Source of the DNA: Nioella sp. MMSF_3534
GTDB lineage: Bacteria; Pseudomonadota; Alphaproteobacteria; Rhodobacterales; Rhodobacteraceae
Assembly (NCBI RefSeq): GCF_030732985.1
Contig: NZ_JASHJX010000015.1
Coordinates: forward strand, 16,792 to 80,791
Reading direction: 5' to 3'
DNA length: 64,000 bases
Shown: piece after piece, positions 40,772 through 50,379 of the stretch
How positions within the stretch are numbered: the stretch's first letter is position 1
Layout of the letters: each line of letters begins with the position of its first letter
Translations under genes and position numbers: made by a program
The notes under the pieces: generated by a model
Databases searched by the model: none
Told to the model about the DNA's origin: nothing
The model's input: the letters and a program-made list of their open reading frames with translations, nothing else

Positions 40772-42019
40772 ATGAAACTGCTGTTCATCCACCAGAACTA
40801 TCCCGGCCAATATCGCCAGTTGGTGGACTGGCTGGCCGCGCAGGGCGGGCATGAGATCGTGTTCCTGACCCAGAGAAAGGGTGTCGCCTCCTCGCCCGGT
40901 ATTCGCGTCGTTCAATACGCGCCGCATCATGCCCCCGCCAAGGATGCCTACGGCCTGTCGCGTTACTGGGAACAATGCACAGGGGCGGGATATGGCGCGG
41001 CAATGGCCTGCCAGAAGCTGCAGGCCGAGGGGTTCACCCCCGACGTGATCCTTGGCCATGTGGGATGGGGCGAGTTGACCTTTACCAAGATCGTCTGGCC
41101 CGATGTGCCGGTGCTTGGCTATTTCGAGTATTACTTCCTGGCCGAGGGCGGATCGGTCGGGTTCGACCCGGAATTTCCATCGAACCCCGCCACGCCCTAC
41201 ATCATGCACGCCCGAAACGCGGTCAACTTCGCCAATCTGCAAACCGTGGATCTGGGTCAGTCGCCGACCCGGTGGCAAAAGCGGACCTACCCGGACAGCT
41301 TTCAGGACAAGATATATACCTGCCACGATGGCATCCGCACCGATCGGCTGTTGCCCAATCCCAATGCGGCTGTGCGGCTGGACCGGCTCGGGCGGTCGGT
41401 CACGCGCGAGGATGAGATTTTCACCTATATGGCCCGCAACATGGAACCCACGCGCGGCTTTCACAGCTTCATGCGCGCCCTGCCCCATATCCTCGATGCG
41501 CGCCCCAATGCGCGCGCGCTGATCATAGGTGGAAGCGAGGTATCCTACGGTAAGGAAAGCCAGCAAGCCGGGGGCTATCGCGCCGAGATGGAGCGCGAGG
41601 TGGGCGACCGCGTGGACTGGAGCCGGGTGCATTTCCTGGGCCGCATCCCCTATTCCGACTACCAGACAGTCATGCAGCTGTCGCGCTGCCACATCTACCT
41701 GACCGTGCCTTTCGTGCTGTCCTGGTCGCTGTTGGAAACCATGTCGATGGAGGCCACAATCGTCGCGTCAGACGTGCCCCCGGTGCGAGAGGCCATGCAG
41801 CATGGAAAAACCGGCCTGCTGGTGGATTTCTTCGAGCCTGAGGCGATTGCCCGGCAGGTGGTCGAGGTGCTGGCCGCGCCGGGCGACTTCGCCCATCTGG
41901 GCCGCGCCGCCCGCGCCCATGTGGTCGAGAATTACGATTTCCTGACCCGCTGCCTGCCGGTTCACATCGAGCGGATCAATGGGCTTGCACCGAATGCACA
42001 GCCCATTGCCATGCCTTGA
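40772..42019 (+). CDS. glycosyltransferase family 4
   Basis: A 415-residue GT-B enzyme. The N-terminal half begins KLLFIHQNYPGQYRQL and the C-terminal half has RGFHSFMRALPHIL, ARALIIGG and the family-4 core FVLSWSLLETMSMEATIVAS, where the EX7E-type Glu sits. It is cytoplasmic with no membrane segment. It starts 24 bases after the rfb terminator; the acceptor, likely the surface polymer, is inferred from context. Confidence 0.9.
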   Translation: MKLLFIHQNYPGQYRQLVDWLAAQGGHEIVFLTQRKGVASSPGIRVVQYAPHHAPAKDAYGLSRYWEQCTGAGYGAAMACQKLQAEGFTPDVILGHVGWGELTFTKIVWPDVPVLGYFEYYFLAEGGSVGFDPEFPSNPATPYIMHARNAVNFANLQTVDLGQSPTRWQKRTYPDSFQDKIYTCHDGIRTDRLLPNPNAAVRLDRLGRSVTREDEIFTYMARNMEPTRGFHSFMRALPHILDARPNARALIIGGSEVSYGKESQQAGGYRAEMEREVGDRVDWSRVHFLGRIPYSDYQTVMQLSRCHIYLTVPFVLSWSLLETMSMEATIVASDVPPVREAMQHGKTGLLVDFFEPEAIARQVVEVLAAPGDFAHLGRAARAHVVENYDFLTRCLPVHIERINGLAPNAQPIAMP

Positions 42020-42025
42020 TCTGGC

Positions 42026-43132
42026 TTAGTTGGTGACCGCGTTCACAAGGCCGAAGGCGCTGCCAAAGAGGCTGAATACCGTCTGGACCGAGCTGACCGG
42101 GCTTTCCGTCGCCAGCACCAGATCACCCGACTGAATGCGGAAGTTCCGGGCCGAGAAAAGCCCGTCCGAGGTCGTCAGGTCCAGAGTGAAGACAACCCGT
42201 TCCTGACGCGGGCCACGCTGGCCGGTGCGCAGGGCCGAAGCCGGATATTCGCGCAGGATCAGGATGCCCTCGGGATCGGCGCGGCTGGAGGACACCCCCC
42301 CGATGATCGACATCGCATCAAGCGCGGTCACCACATCCTGCGGGAAGGCGTGCTGATCCTGAATGCCTGCCGCGCCGAGCGACAGGAAATAACGGCGGTC
42401 TTCCTCGACGATCACGCGGTCGCCACCGACAAGGCGGGTATCCAGATGCGGTTCGGAATAGAGCCGGGCGATGGAGGTGCCATAAAGCTGGCCATGACGC
42501 ATCAGGCGAATCTGCGGGTTGCGCAGGGCACCGGACACACCGCCACCCTGAGAGATCAGGCTGAGCACGGAATAGGACTGGTCGGGCATCGGGTAGGTTC
42601 CCGGCGCGTTGACGCCGCCCACCAGATCGACCGAGCTATGCATACCAGCCGCCATGGCAAGCTGCACCTGGGCGGAGGGCACGATGGCCTCCAGCTCGGA
42701 CTGAAGGCGCGCGCGCGCCGCCTGCGGGGTCAGGCCGGAAATACGGGTATCGCCAATATAAGGCATGAAAATCGTGCCATTGGCCCCAACACGCATTTCT
42801 TCCAGGTTCACCGCCCGCTGGCCCGGAGCGGCCAGAAGCGAGTTGTCATTGCTGTCCCAGATCGTGATGGCAACCACGTCGCCGGGATTGATGATCTGCG
42901 TGCGGGCCCCGGCACTTGCGGTGATCCAGTTCAGTTCGGGCTCGCCCACCACCGGCCACTCCGCCAAAGTCGGAAGGAAGTCCCTGGTCACCGGGTACAT
43001 GGCAAAATCGGCATCGGCATCATTTGCACCGGCCGTGATTTCCTGTTCGATTCCAGCGCCACGCGGCAAGGAGCAAGCCGTCAACAGCAGGCACATTGCA
43101 AAAACGCCAACTGTTCGAAGAGAAAGATTCAT
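42026..43132 (-). CDS. Wza/KpsD-type polysaccharide export lipoprotein
   Basis: A 368-residue outer-membrane lipoprotein. The lipobox LLTAC places the lipidated Cys at residue 20. The polysaccharide export domain contains INPGDVVAITIWD, then SLBB-like segments include VDLVGGVNAPGTYP and SVLSLISQGGG. In this family the protein forms the outer-membrane channel for exported polymer. The start is chosen for the lipobox; an upstream in-frame ATG adds 14 residues. It is divergent from the epimerase at 43238 and may share a promoter region with it. Confidence 0.93.
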   Translation of the reverse strand: MNLSLRTVGVFAMCLLLTACSLPRGAGIEQEITAGANDADADFAMYPVTRDFLPTLAEWPVVGEPELNWITASAGARTQIINPGDVVAITIWDSNDNSLLAAPGQRAVNLEEMRVGANGTIFMPYIGDTRISGLTPQAARARLQSELEAIVPSAQVQLAMAAGMHSSVDLVGGVNAPGTYPMPDQSYSVLSLISQGGGVSGALRNPQIRLMRHGQLYGTSIARLYSEPHLDTRLVGGDRVIVEEDRRYFLSLGAAGIQDQHAFPQDVVTALDAMSIIGGVSSSRADPEGILILREYPASALRTGQRGPRQERVVFTLDLTTSDGLFSARNFRIQSGDLVLATESPVSSVQTVFSLFGSAFGLVNAVTN

Positions 43133-43237
43133 GCCCGGTCCCACTGCAAATTGCTGGTTTGTATTGATACGCAACTTCTGGGCAAAATACGACCTGCATC
43201 CCGGGGGTCAACGGTTTCAGGCAGGAAAGGTGATTTT

Positions 43238-44080
43238 ATGCGCGTTTTGGTACTTGGTGCCACAGGTCGGCTTGGCCGGATGCTGCAATGGGGCTGGCGG
43301 CAGGAAACGCGATTTGTGCCCGCCTGGCATGGTCGCAGGGCCGGGCAGTCCAATGATATCAATGCATTCGATATCCTGTCGCAACCAAAGGCTCTGCAGG
43401 ACTCCGTCTCCGAAAGCGATGTTGTCCTGTGCCTTGCGGGCGTCACCCCGGCCTCAGGCGCGGATGTGGCGCGCAACCGAGAGATCGCGCTGGCCGTCCG
43501 GGCTGCATCGGGCGACATCCCCCTGCTCGTCGCCTCCTCCGCCGCGGTCTATGGGCGCGCTGACGGTCTGTGCCGCGAAGACGACCCGGCCCGTCCAATG
43601 GCCCCCTACGGCATTGCCAAGCTGGAGATGGAGCAGGCGTTGGCCCGGGCGGGAGGCCCCGTGACCTGCCTCAGAATCGGCAATGTCGCGGGCGCCGATC
43701 AGATTCTGGGCCGCCTTCCCACCAAGGACCCGTTCACGCTGGATCGCTTTGCTGATGGCCGCACCCCCTGCCGCAGCTACGTGGGCCCGGCCACGCTGGC
43801 GCGGATGCTCGCCGATCTTTGCGTGGCAGCGGGTGCGGGGCGCACTCTGCCGGCCCTGATGAACGTCGCTTGCCCCGGCGGGGTCGAAATGGGGGCGTTG
43901 CTGGACGCGGTGCCGCATCGCTGGTCGGCACGAACCGCCCCGGACACCGCCATCCCGAAAGTTGTGCTGGACACGGACACGCTAGGACGGTTTACCGCGC
44001 TGGACGAACGGGCCGGGCACGCCGACAGGCTGGTGGCGGAATGGCGCGCGTTCATTGATCAGTGGGAGCAGCGGCGGTGA
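43238..44080 (+). CDS. NAD-dependent epimerase/dehydratase-like protein
   Basis: A 280-residue extended short-chain dehydrogenase. It has VLGATGRLGRMLQWG (NAD-binding loop), LLVASSAAVYG and APYGIAKLEMEQAL with Tyr and Lys of the active site. It is shorter than most sugar epimerases and lacks the classical GxxGxxG form, so the exact reaction is unknown. AAAGG lies eight bases before the ATG. It overlaps the sugar-transferase gene by four bases, so the two are coupled. Confidence 0.8.
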   Translation: MRVLVLGATGRLGRMLQWGWRQETRFVPAWHGRRAGQSNDINAFDILSQPKALQDSVSESDVVLCLAGVTPASGADVARNREIALAVRAASGDIPLLVASSAAVYGRADGLCREDDPARPMAPYGIAKLEMEQALARAGGPVTCLRIGNVAGADQILGRLPTKDPFTLDRFADGRTPCRSYVGPATLARMLADLCVAAGAGRTLPALMNVACPGGVEMGALLDAVPHRWSARTAPDTAIPKVVLDTDTLGRFTALDERAGHADRLVAEWRAFIDQWEQRR

Positions 44081-44691
44081 CCTGGCGCAAGCGTATCTTC
44101 GACCTTTTCTTTGCAAGCCTGCTGGTCATCATCCTTGGCCCGATCATCCTGTGGCTGATCTGGAAGATATGGCGCGAACAGGGGGGGCCGATCTTCTACG
44201 CCGCCGAACGCATGAAAACGCCCGATCAGAGCTTTCGCCTGTGGAAATTCCGCACCATGACCGTGGTCGATGAGGACAGCGGCGTCTCCGGGGCGCACAA
44301 GGCCGCCCGCATCACCCCCACTGGCGCCTGGCTGCGCCGCAAGCGGCTGGACGAATTTCCGCAACTTTGGAACATCCTGCGCGGCGACCTGAGCTTCGTC
44401 GGCCCCCGCCCGCCCCTGCGCGAGTATGTCGAGCGATTCCCGGAGATTTATGGCGATGTCCTGAAAAGCCGCCCCGGCGTGACCGGGCTGGCCACCATCA
44501 CCTATCACAAGCATGAGGAACGCCTGCTCGGGCGCTGCACAACCCCGGAGGAAACAGACGACGTCTATTGCCGCCTGTGCATCCCCATGAAGGCCCGGCT
44601 TGACCTGATCTATCAGCGCAACCAGAGCACCTGCTACGATTTCGACCTTGTGTTTCAAACCATTGGCAATCTCTTTCGGCGCAAGCCTTGA
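44077..44691 (+). CDS. undecaprenyl-phosphate sugar phosphotransferase (PglC/WcaJ family)
   Basis: A 204-residue enzyme with one N-terminal re-entrant or transmembrane helix (about residues 8-30), then WKFRTM, RRKRLDEFPQLWNILRGDLS, FVGPRP and the basic RPGVTGLATI. These are the diagnostic motifs of the bacterial sugar transferase family that puts the first sugar phosphate on undecaprenyl phosphate. The GTG at 44077 overlaps the preceding stop (GTGA) and has GGGAG upstream; a GTG at 44062 is an alternative. Confidence 0.9.
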   Translation: MTWRKRIFDLFFASLLVIILGPIILWLIWKIWREQGGPIFYAAERMKTPDQSFRLWKFRTMTVVDEDSGVSGAHKAARITPTGAWLRRKRLDEFPQLWNILRGDLSFVGPRPPLREYVERFPEIYGDVLKSRPGVTGLATITYHKHEERLLGRCTTPEETDDVYCRLCIPMKARLDLIYQRNQSTCYDFDLVFQTIGNLFRRKP

Positions 44692-44818
44692 CGTTTTCCG
44701 CGATATGCCGGGCTCGTGTGGACAGAGCTATGACCAGCGGTTAAACACACCGCCACTGGCCCGCCGTCCGGGCATGTAAAAAAAATGCCGCTCGGACCGC
44801 CGGGGTTTTTCGCGGCAA

Positions 44819-47314
44819 GTGCAGGGATTGACTGTGTTCAACCGAATCCGTGGATTGTTCGCCCGATACGCTGACCGGCATTTGGTGATCACAGGCAGGG
44901 GGGCGGCTCTGCCCGAGGTCGACGGCGCTCGTTTGGGCTATGTCGAAAGCACGGCAATCCACGGAAACCGCATACAGTTCAACGGGTGGACGACGGCGGA
45001 TCAGATCGTTCTGTCCTGGCACGGGGGGCAGCTTGTTCAGCGGCCGCATCTGAACCGCGCCGATGTGGCGACGGCGCTCGGGGTCGACCCGGAGGTCGGC
45101 TTCTCGGTCGGAGCACCGCTATCCCTGGGTCCGTTCGAACTGACGCTTCGGCAAGGGAACGCCGAATACCAATGCCGCCTCAGGGCGCCCTTCGCCGGCA
45201 AGCAGGCACTGGCCCGGATGTGGCTAGGTCTGCGGTTTGCCTGGGTGCTGCTACGTGCCAGCCCGTCAATTCTGAAATGGCAGGCCACCAAAGACCCGCT
45301 GCACCGGGCGCGGGTCAAGGCCATCCTTGATCTTGATGCCCACCCGGTTGCAGGGCCGATGCACATCAACTTGTTCGATGATGGCCATGCGCCGCCTGCT
45401 GGCCTCGGGGAAACCCCCATCACCATCGTGCTGCCGGTGTATAATGCGTTTGACCTGCTGCCGGATGTGCTGGACCGGGTCGAAAGACACACCGATCTGC
45501 CATGGCAACTGGCGGTTATCGAAGACAAATCCCCCGACACGCGCGTCCGTCCCTTCCTGCGTGACTGGGCCAGTTCCCGCAGGGACCGCGTTCACCTGAT
45601 CGAGAATGACGCCAATCTCGGGTTTATCAGAAGCGTCAACAAGGGCCTGGAATACGCGCTTGAGCGGGGCGCCCATGTCGTGCTGCTGAACTCGGACGCG
45701 CTGTTGCCCGAGGCCTGGGCAAGCCGACTGATCGCCCCCCTGGTCGGTCAGGAAAATGTCGCAACGGTTACCCCGATGTCCAACGATGCCGAGATTTTCT
45801 CGGTTCCGGCCATTTGCACGAAGACCGACCTGAACCCCGGAGAGGCTGATGCGATCGACGCGCTGGCCCGACAGTTTCACCCGCAAGCGGACCTTGAGCA
45901 GGCGCCGACAGGGGTCGGGTTCTGCATGGCGATGAACATCGCCTTTTTGCGTCGCCTTCCCACGCTCGATACCGCCTTCGGGCGCGGCTACGGCGAAGAG
46001 GTGGACTGGTGCCGGAAAGCCCGCGCCCTGGGGGGGCTGCATCTTGGGCTTGCGGGATTGTTCGTCGAGCACAAGGGCGGCGAAAGCTTCGGCTCGGCTG
46101 AAAAGCAGGCCCTTGTCCAGAAAAACAACGAACTCGTCGCCAGCCGCTATCCGACCTATGACCGGGAGGTTCAGGAGTTCATCCAGGCCGATCCCATGAT
46201 CACCGCGCGGATCGCCTTGGCCATGGCCTTCGTGGCGGTGCGTTCGTCCGATCCGGTTCCCGTCTACCTCGCGCATTCGCTTGGGGGCGGGGCCGAGCAC
46301 TATCTGCTGAACAGGATTCACAACGAGTTGCAGCAAGGCCAATCCTCTGTTGTCGTCAGGGTTGGCGGGCCTCAGCGCTTTCAGGTCGAGGTTCGGACCC
46401 CCGATGGCGAAAGCACCGGAACAACCGATGACTTCGGCTTTCTGGAGCGCCTGCTCGATGTGCTGCCCCAAAGGCGGATCATCTATTCCTGCGGGGTTGG
46501 CGACGCTGATCCGATCGAGCTGCCTTCCCTTCTGCGTCGGCTTGTGCGCCGTGCCGACGACCGGCAAGACGCGCTGGAAGTCCTGGTGCATGACTACTTT
46601 CCGATCTCGCCCTCCTACTGCCTTCTCGATTCCGACGGCATCTATCGTGGCCCGGTCCTGCCGGATCGCAGTGACCGGGCACATATGGCGCGGCGCCCGG
46701 ATCGCACCCGAGCCACTTTGGCCGACTGGCAGAAAGAATGGGGCCAGCTGATCGACGCCGCCAATCAGGTCACGGTGTTTTCCGAAAGCAGCCGCAGCCT
46801 CGTTCTTGCGACCTATCCCGGCGCAGAGCCGGTGCTGCGCGTCGTTCCGCATAGCTTGGCGCAGCCCGTGCCGCTTATCGAGACGGGCAACGCAGACGTG
46901 GAAGTCATCGGCATCCTCGGAAATATCGGCCTTCAGAAAGGGGCCGCCGTCGCGCAGGATCTCGCAAGGATTGCAGAGGCACGGGGCGACTTCCGGCTCG
47001 TGCTGATCGGGAACATCGACCCGGCATTCAGCTTGCCCCGGTCGGTTCCGGTACATGGCAACTACCATGTCTCCGAGCTCGATTCCCTTGCCGCGAAATA
47101 TGGCATAACCCGCTGGCTGATACCGTCGATCTGGCCCGAGACCTTTTCCTACACCACGCATGAATGCATTGCGACGGGGCTGCCGGTCTACGCGTTCGAC
47201 ATCGGCGCCCAAGGGGATGCCGTGCGGAATGCCGCGAATGGGCACGTGATCGAGTTTTCTGCCGAAGGCAATTTGGCGCAAAGCATCTTGAGACAGGCAC
47301 TCGACAGGGAGTGA
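44819..47314 (+). CDS. two-domain glycosyltransferase (GT2 plus GT4-like)
   Basis: An 831-residue protein. Residues 1-190 show no recognised domain. Around 200-430 is a GT2 domain with TIVLPVYNAFDLLPDVL, NDANLGFIRSVNKGL, VVLLNSDALLPEAWASRL (DxD-like NSD) and GFCMAMNIAFLRRLP. Residues about 470-830 form a GT-B-like region with HSLGGGAEHYLLNRI, IGILGNIGLQKGAAVA and WPETFSYTTHECIATGLPV. Two sugar additions by one polypeptide are suggested. The start is a GTG; a nearby GTG a few codons later is possible. Confidence 0.85.
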   Translation: MQGLTVFNRIRGLFARYADRHLVITGRGAALPEVDGARLGYVESTAIHGNRIQFNGWTTADQIVLSWHGGQLVQRPHLNRADVATALGVDPEVGFSVGAPLSLGPFELTLRQGNAEYQCRLRAPFAGKQALARMWLGLRFAWVLLRASPSILKWQATKDPLHRARVKAILDLDAHPVAGPMHINLFDDGHAPPAGLGETPITIVLPVYNAFDLLPDVLDRVERHTDLPWQLAVIEDKSPDTRVRPFLRDWASSRRDRVHLIENDANLGFIRSVNKGLEYALERGAHVVLLNSDALLPEAWASRLIAPLVGQENVATVTPMSNDAEIFSVPAICTKTDLNPGEADAIDALARQFHPQADLEQAPTGVGFCMAMNIAFLRRLPTLDTAFGRGYGEEVDWCRKARALGGLHLGLAGLFVEHKGGESFGSAEKQALVQKNNELVASRYPTYDREVQEFIQADPMITARIALAMAFVAVRSSDPVPVYLAHSLGGGAEHYLLNRIHNELQQGQSSVVVRVGGPQRFQVEVRTPDGESTGTTDDFGFLERLLDVLPQRRIIYSCGVGDADPIELPSLLRRLVRRADDRQDALEVLVHDYFPISPSYCLLDSDGIYRGPVLPDRSDRAHMARRPDRTRATLADWQKEWGQLIDAANQVTVFSESSRSLVLATYPGAEPVLRVVPHSLAQPVPLIETGNADVEVIGILGNIGLQKGAAVAQDLARIAEARGDFRLVLIGNIDPAFSLPRSVPVHGNYHVSELDSLAAKYGITRWLIPSIWPETFSYTTHECIATGLPVYAFDIGAQGDAVRNAANGHVIEFSAEGNLAQSILRQALDRE

Positions 47315-47332
47315 ACAGGGAGTGACGACAAA

Positions 47333-48064
47333 ATGAGCATGATCTCGGTTCCGATCGCAACGCTGCAAAGCAAGGGCATTGAAGTGTTGCCACGTGGCCC
47401 CGATGCGAATCTCAATCTGCCGCGTGACAGCAGGATCGAGGCCCCGTCGAGCCTCAAGTGGACCCAGTACGAGCATTCCATTCACCTTGGCGCATTCTCC
47501 TACCAGGTTTCCGGGTATTGTTTTGCAGCCCGCATCGGCCGGTACTGTTCCTTCGGGGAGAACGTGCAGATCGGGCGGCAAAACCACCCGCTTCACTGGG
47601 TCTCGACCAGCCCCGCCTTCTATCTGGGCGACCGCCTTTATGGTCTCGGGAATGGGTTTCGGGATGCCGCGGCCTATCACAGCTACAAGTTCAGCTATCA
47701 AGGGCCGGCAACCAAGGCAAAGATCACGACGATTGGAAACGATGTCTGGATCGGGCACGGTGCCTATATCGGGGCCGGTGTCACGATCGGCGATGGCGCG
47801 ATTGTTGCCGCACACGCGGTTGTATCCAAGGACGTGCCCCCTTTCGCGGTCGTTGCCGGCAATCCCGCCACGATCAAGAAATACCGGCTGCCCATGCAGC
47901 TTGCGGCACAGATACTGCGATCACGCTGGTGGCGCTTCGCGCCGTGGCAGCTGCAGCATCTCGACCCTTCCAACCCCAAGGCTTTCGCGGCTGCCGTCAA
48001 TCGGATGACGGATGAGCCGGAGTTTTCGCCCGAGACGTTCATCGCGGAGGATTACAGGCCCTGA
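47333..48064 (+). CDS. CatB-type hexapeptide O-acetyltransferase
   Basis: A 243-residue left-handed beta-helix enzyme. Repeats of the hexapeptide type run from RIGRYCSFGENVQIG to IGNDVWIGHGAYIGAGVTIG and DGAIVAAHAVVSKDV, ending in PFAVVAGNPATIKKYR, the usual CatB/Vat acetyl-CoA-binding end. It probably O-acetylates the polysaccharide, by context. It starts 18 bases after the glycosyltransferase stop. Confidence 0.88.
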   Translation: MSMISVPIATLQSKGIEVLPRGPDANLNLPRDSRIEAPSSLKWTQYEHSIHLGAFSYQVSGYCFAARIGRYCSFGENVQIGRQNHPLHWVSTSPAFYLGDRLYGLGNGFRDAAAYHSYKFSYQGPATKAKITTIGNDVWIGHGAYIGAGVTIGDGAIVAAHAVVSKDVPPFAVVAGNPATIKKYRLPMQLAAQILRSRWWRFAPWQLQHLDPSNPKAFAAAVNRMTDEPEFSPETFIAEDYRP

Positions 48065-48181
48065 CACCAGGCGACAACGCGCCGTCCTGTGCCAACGAAA
48101 CATGAAGCCCCGGGATCATTGTGCGGGTCCGTCGATGGGGTTTGTCTTGGTTCGATCGTCGGGGCGCAGGCTTCTCGCGCC

Positions 48182-49003
48182 TCAGGAATGAAGCAGATCC
48201 CGATGATAGCGACGCAGGAACAGAAGGCCGAAGGCGCTTGTCACCAGGGCAATGGAAAACACATAGCCCGGAGAAACATAGTCCCCCCCATAGTTGACGT
48301 AGAAGGCTGCGCGCATCTCTCCGGTGATATGCATGACCGGATTGTACCAGAGGTAAGACCGATACGGTTCGGGGATGTCATCATACATGAAGAAGATCCC
48401 CGAGATGAGGAACATCGGCCGCATCAGGATGCTCCAGACCTGCTGCCAGACCCGAAAGCGGGATGTCAGGAAGCAATTCAACACCCCTATTCCGAAGCTG
48501 AGCGAGCCGACCATCGCATAAGTCAATGCAACCCTGCCCATCACTGGGGTGGTTCTGGTTTCGAAAAGGAACAGAATGGATGCGATTAGAATGTAGCTAA
48601 CCAGTAGTTGTGTAAGGGTATTCAGGATGAACCGTCCGATGATCGCGTCCATGAACGTTATCCTTGGATAGGCAAGGAACGCCTTGGAATAGTTCAGCGC
48701 CTGGCCGATCTTGCCTGCAAGATCCGTAAACATCATGAACGGAAGCAGACCGGTTGCATAGAAAAGCGCGAAGTTGGTGCCCAATGGGGGCGCCCGAAAG
48801 CCCGCCGAGAAGAATGCAACCATCATTCCGATACCCGCAGCCGGTTGAAGCACTGCCCAGATATATCCCCCGGGAGATCGGCCGTAGCTCGTGTTCATCT
48901 CTCTCAAGATCAGGGCCCCAATGGTGCGAACCGACGTGAAACGAGGAACCTGTCGAACGGATTTCGACGGTTTGCCGGCGGCCGATTCGATTACGGAAGA
49001 CAT
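48182..49003 (-). CDS. kpsM: capsule ABC transporter permease, KpsM type
   Basis: A 273-residue ABC-2 type permease with about six membrane helices. RTIGALILREMNTSYGRSPGG near residue 25 and the late GIFFMYDDIPEPYRSYLWYNP are typical of KpsM/RfbA permeases, which move completed glycan across the inner membrane. The start MSSVIESAAG is chosen since a longer frame would run into the divergent kpsE start. It is opposite in strand to its presumed partners kpsE and kpsT, with about 90 bases between them. Confidence 0.9.
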   Translation of the reverse strand: MSSVIESAAGKPSKSVRQVPRFTSVRTIGALILREMNTSYGRSPGGYIWAVLQPAAGIGMMVAFFSAGFRAPPLGTNFALFYATGLLPFMMFTDLAGKIGQALNYSKAFLAYPRITFMDAIIGRFILNTLTQLLVSYILIASILFLFETRTTPVMGRVALTYAMVGSLSFGIGVLNCFLTSRFRVWQQVWSILMRPMFLISGIFFMYDDIPEPYRSYLWYNPVMHITGEMRAAFYVNYGGDYVSPGYVFSIALVTSAFGLLFLRRYHRDLLHS

Positions 49004-49094
49004 ATGAAGCCCGTGGAATGGATGCTGGAAAAAGCTGCTGTCATTGGTTAGCAAGAAGTCATAGTAATCTCCACCTTGCAAGGTCTTCCTGTTC

Positions 49095-50366
49095 ATGGCC
49101 AATCCTCAAATGTCTGAGAACGCAAAAGGCGAAAAGCCGGTAACGCCACTGGCCGCCGCGTCTCCTCAGGCCGCGACAAACCCTGCGGCGAAGAAGGAGG
49201 CTCCTGGCGAAAATCAGACTGGCCCCAAGCGTGCAGCAACACCGGTTGCAGCAACCGCAAAATGGAGGTCACGGCATTGGGGACTTGTGTTTTCCCTGCT
49301 GATCATGGTCATTCTGCCGACGGCAATCTCGGCCTACTACCTGTGGTTCCGTGCTGCTGACCAGTATATTTCCCGTGTCGGCTTTTCGGTGCGCACCGAG
49401 GATTCCAGTTCTGCAATCGAGCTTTTGGGCGGTATCACGAACCTGTCCGGGTCAAGCTCTTCCGACACGGATATCCTCTATGAATTCCTGCAAAGTCAGG
49501 AGCTTGTCGAAAGAATCGACACGGAACTCGATCTCAGGTCGATCTGGTCGCGCGTGGACCCTGCCGACGATCCGGTATTTGCCTACCACGCGCCCGGCAC
49601 CATCGAAGACCTGCTGGATCACTGGGAGCGCCAGGTGCGCATCTATTATGCCAGCGGCACCGGCCTGATCGACCTTGAAGTTCTGGCCTTCACACCCCAG
49701 GACGCACGGTCGATTGCTCAGCTGATTTTCGAAGAAAGCAGCGCGATGATCAACCAACTCTCGGCCATCGCCCGAGAGGATGCGATCAGCTATGCCCGAG
49801 ATGAGCTGGATCAGGCAGAGGAGCGCCTCGCCCGCGCACGGATCGCCCTCGCTGAATGGCGCAACGAAAACCAGACGGTTGATCCGACGGCCGACACGGC
49901 TGGCCAGATGGGTCTGGTGACAAACCTGCAGGCGCAACTGGCCGAAGCGCTGATCGAGCTTGATATTCTTCGGGACACAACCACGCGGGACGATGACCCG
50001 AGGATTACCCAGGCAGAGCGCCGCATCACGGTTATCGAAAACCGCATCGATGCAGAGCGCGCCGTCCTTGGCACAAGTGGGGCGGGGCGCGTGGCCTTTG
50101 CCGATCTCGTCGGCGAATACGAGCGCCTGCAGGTCGACCGCGAGTTCGCCGAGCAGGCCTACACCACCGCCCTCGCGGCCTTCGATGGTGCCCGCAACGA
50201 GGCTCGACGGCAGAGTCGCTATCTTGCGGCCCATGTGCGCCCGTCCTTGGCGGAAAGCTCCGGCTTTCCGGATCGACCGGTAAAGCTGATCACGATCTCC
50301 ATCTTTGCCTTTCTGATCTGGACCGTGGTAATTCTCGTGGCATACAGCCTGAGAGACAGACGGTGA
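49095..50366 (+). CDS. kpsE: capsule export inner-membrane protein, KpsE type
   Basis: A 423-residue polysaccharide co-polymerase-like protein. It has an Ala/Pro-rich cytoplasmic N-terminus, a membrane helix near 62-85, SRVGFSVRTEDSSSAIELLGG typical of KpsE/BexC/CtrB, a long coiled coil at about 200-345 and a second helix near 395-418. It bridges the inner-membrane transporter and the outer-membrane export protein. kpsT starts 14 bases later. Confidence 0.92.
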   Translation: MANPQMSENAKGEKPVTPLAAASPQAATNPAAKKEAPGENQTGPKRAATPVAATAKWRSRHWGLVFSLLIMVILPTAISAYYLWFRAADQYISRVGFSVRTEDSSSAIELLGGITNLSGSSSSDTDILYEFLQSQELVERIDTELDLRSIWSRVDPADDPVFAYHAPGTIEDLLDHWERQVRIYYASGTGLIDLEVLAFTPQDARSIAQLIFEESSAMINQLSAIAREDAISYARDELDQAEERLARARIALAEWRNENQTVDPTADTAGQMGLVTNLQAQLAEALIELDILRDTTTRDDDPRITQAERRITVIENRIDAERAVLGTSGAGRVAFADLVGEYERLQVDREFAEQAYTTALAAFDGARNEARRQSRYLAAHVRPSLAESSGFPDRPVKLITISIFAFLIWTVVILVAYSLRDRR

Positions 50367-50379
50367 CGAGACCGAAAAG

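Noticed and set aside
44879..44896. TTTGGTGATCACAGG resembling the TCA operator
   Set aside because: It lies inside the coding start of a glycosyltransferase, breaks the flanking symmetry and has no partner 21 bp away.
45266..47815. 849-codon minus-strand open frame opposite the two-domain glycosyltransferase
   Set aside because: Antisense shadow with no recognisable domain, while the plus strand has clear glycosyltransferase motifs.
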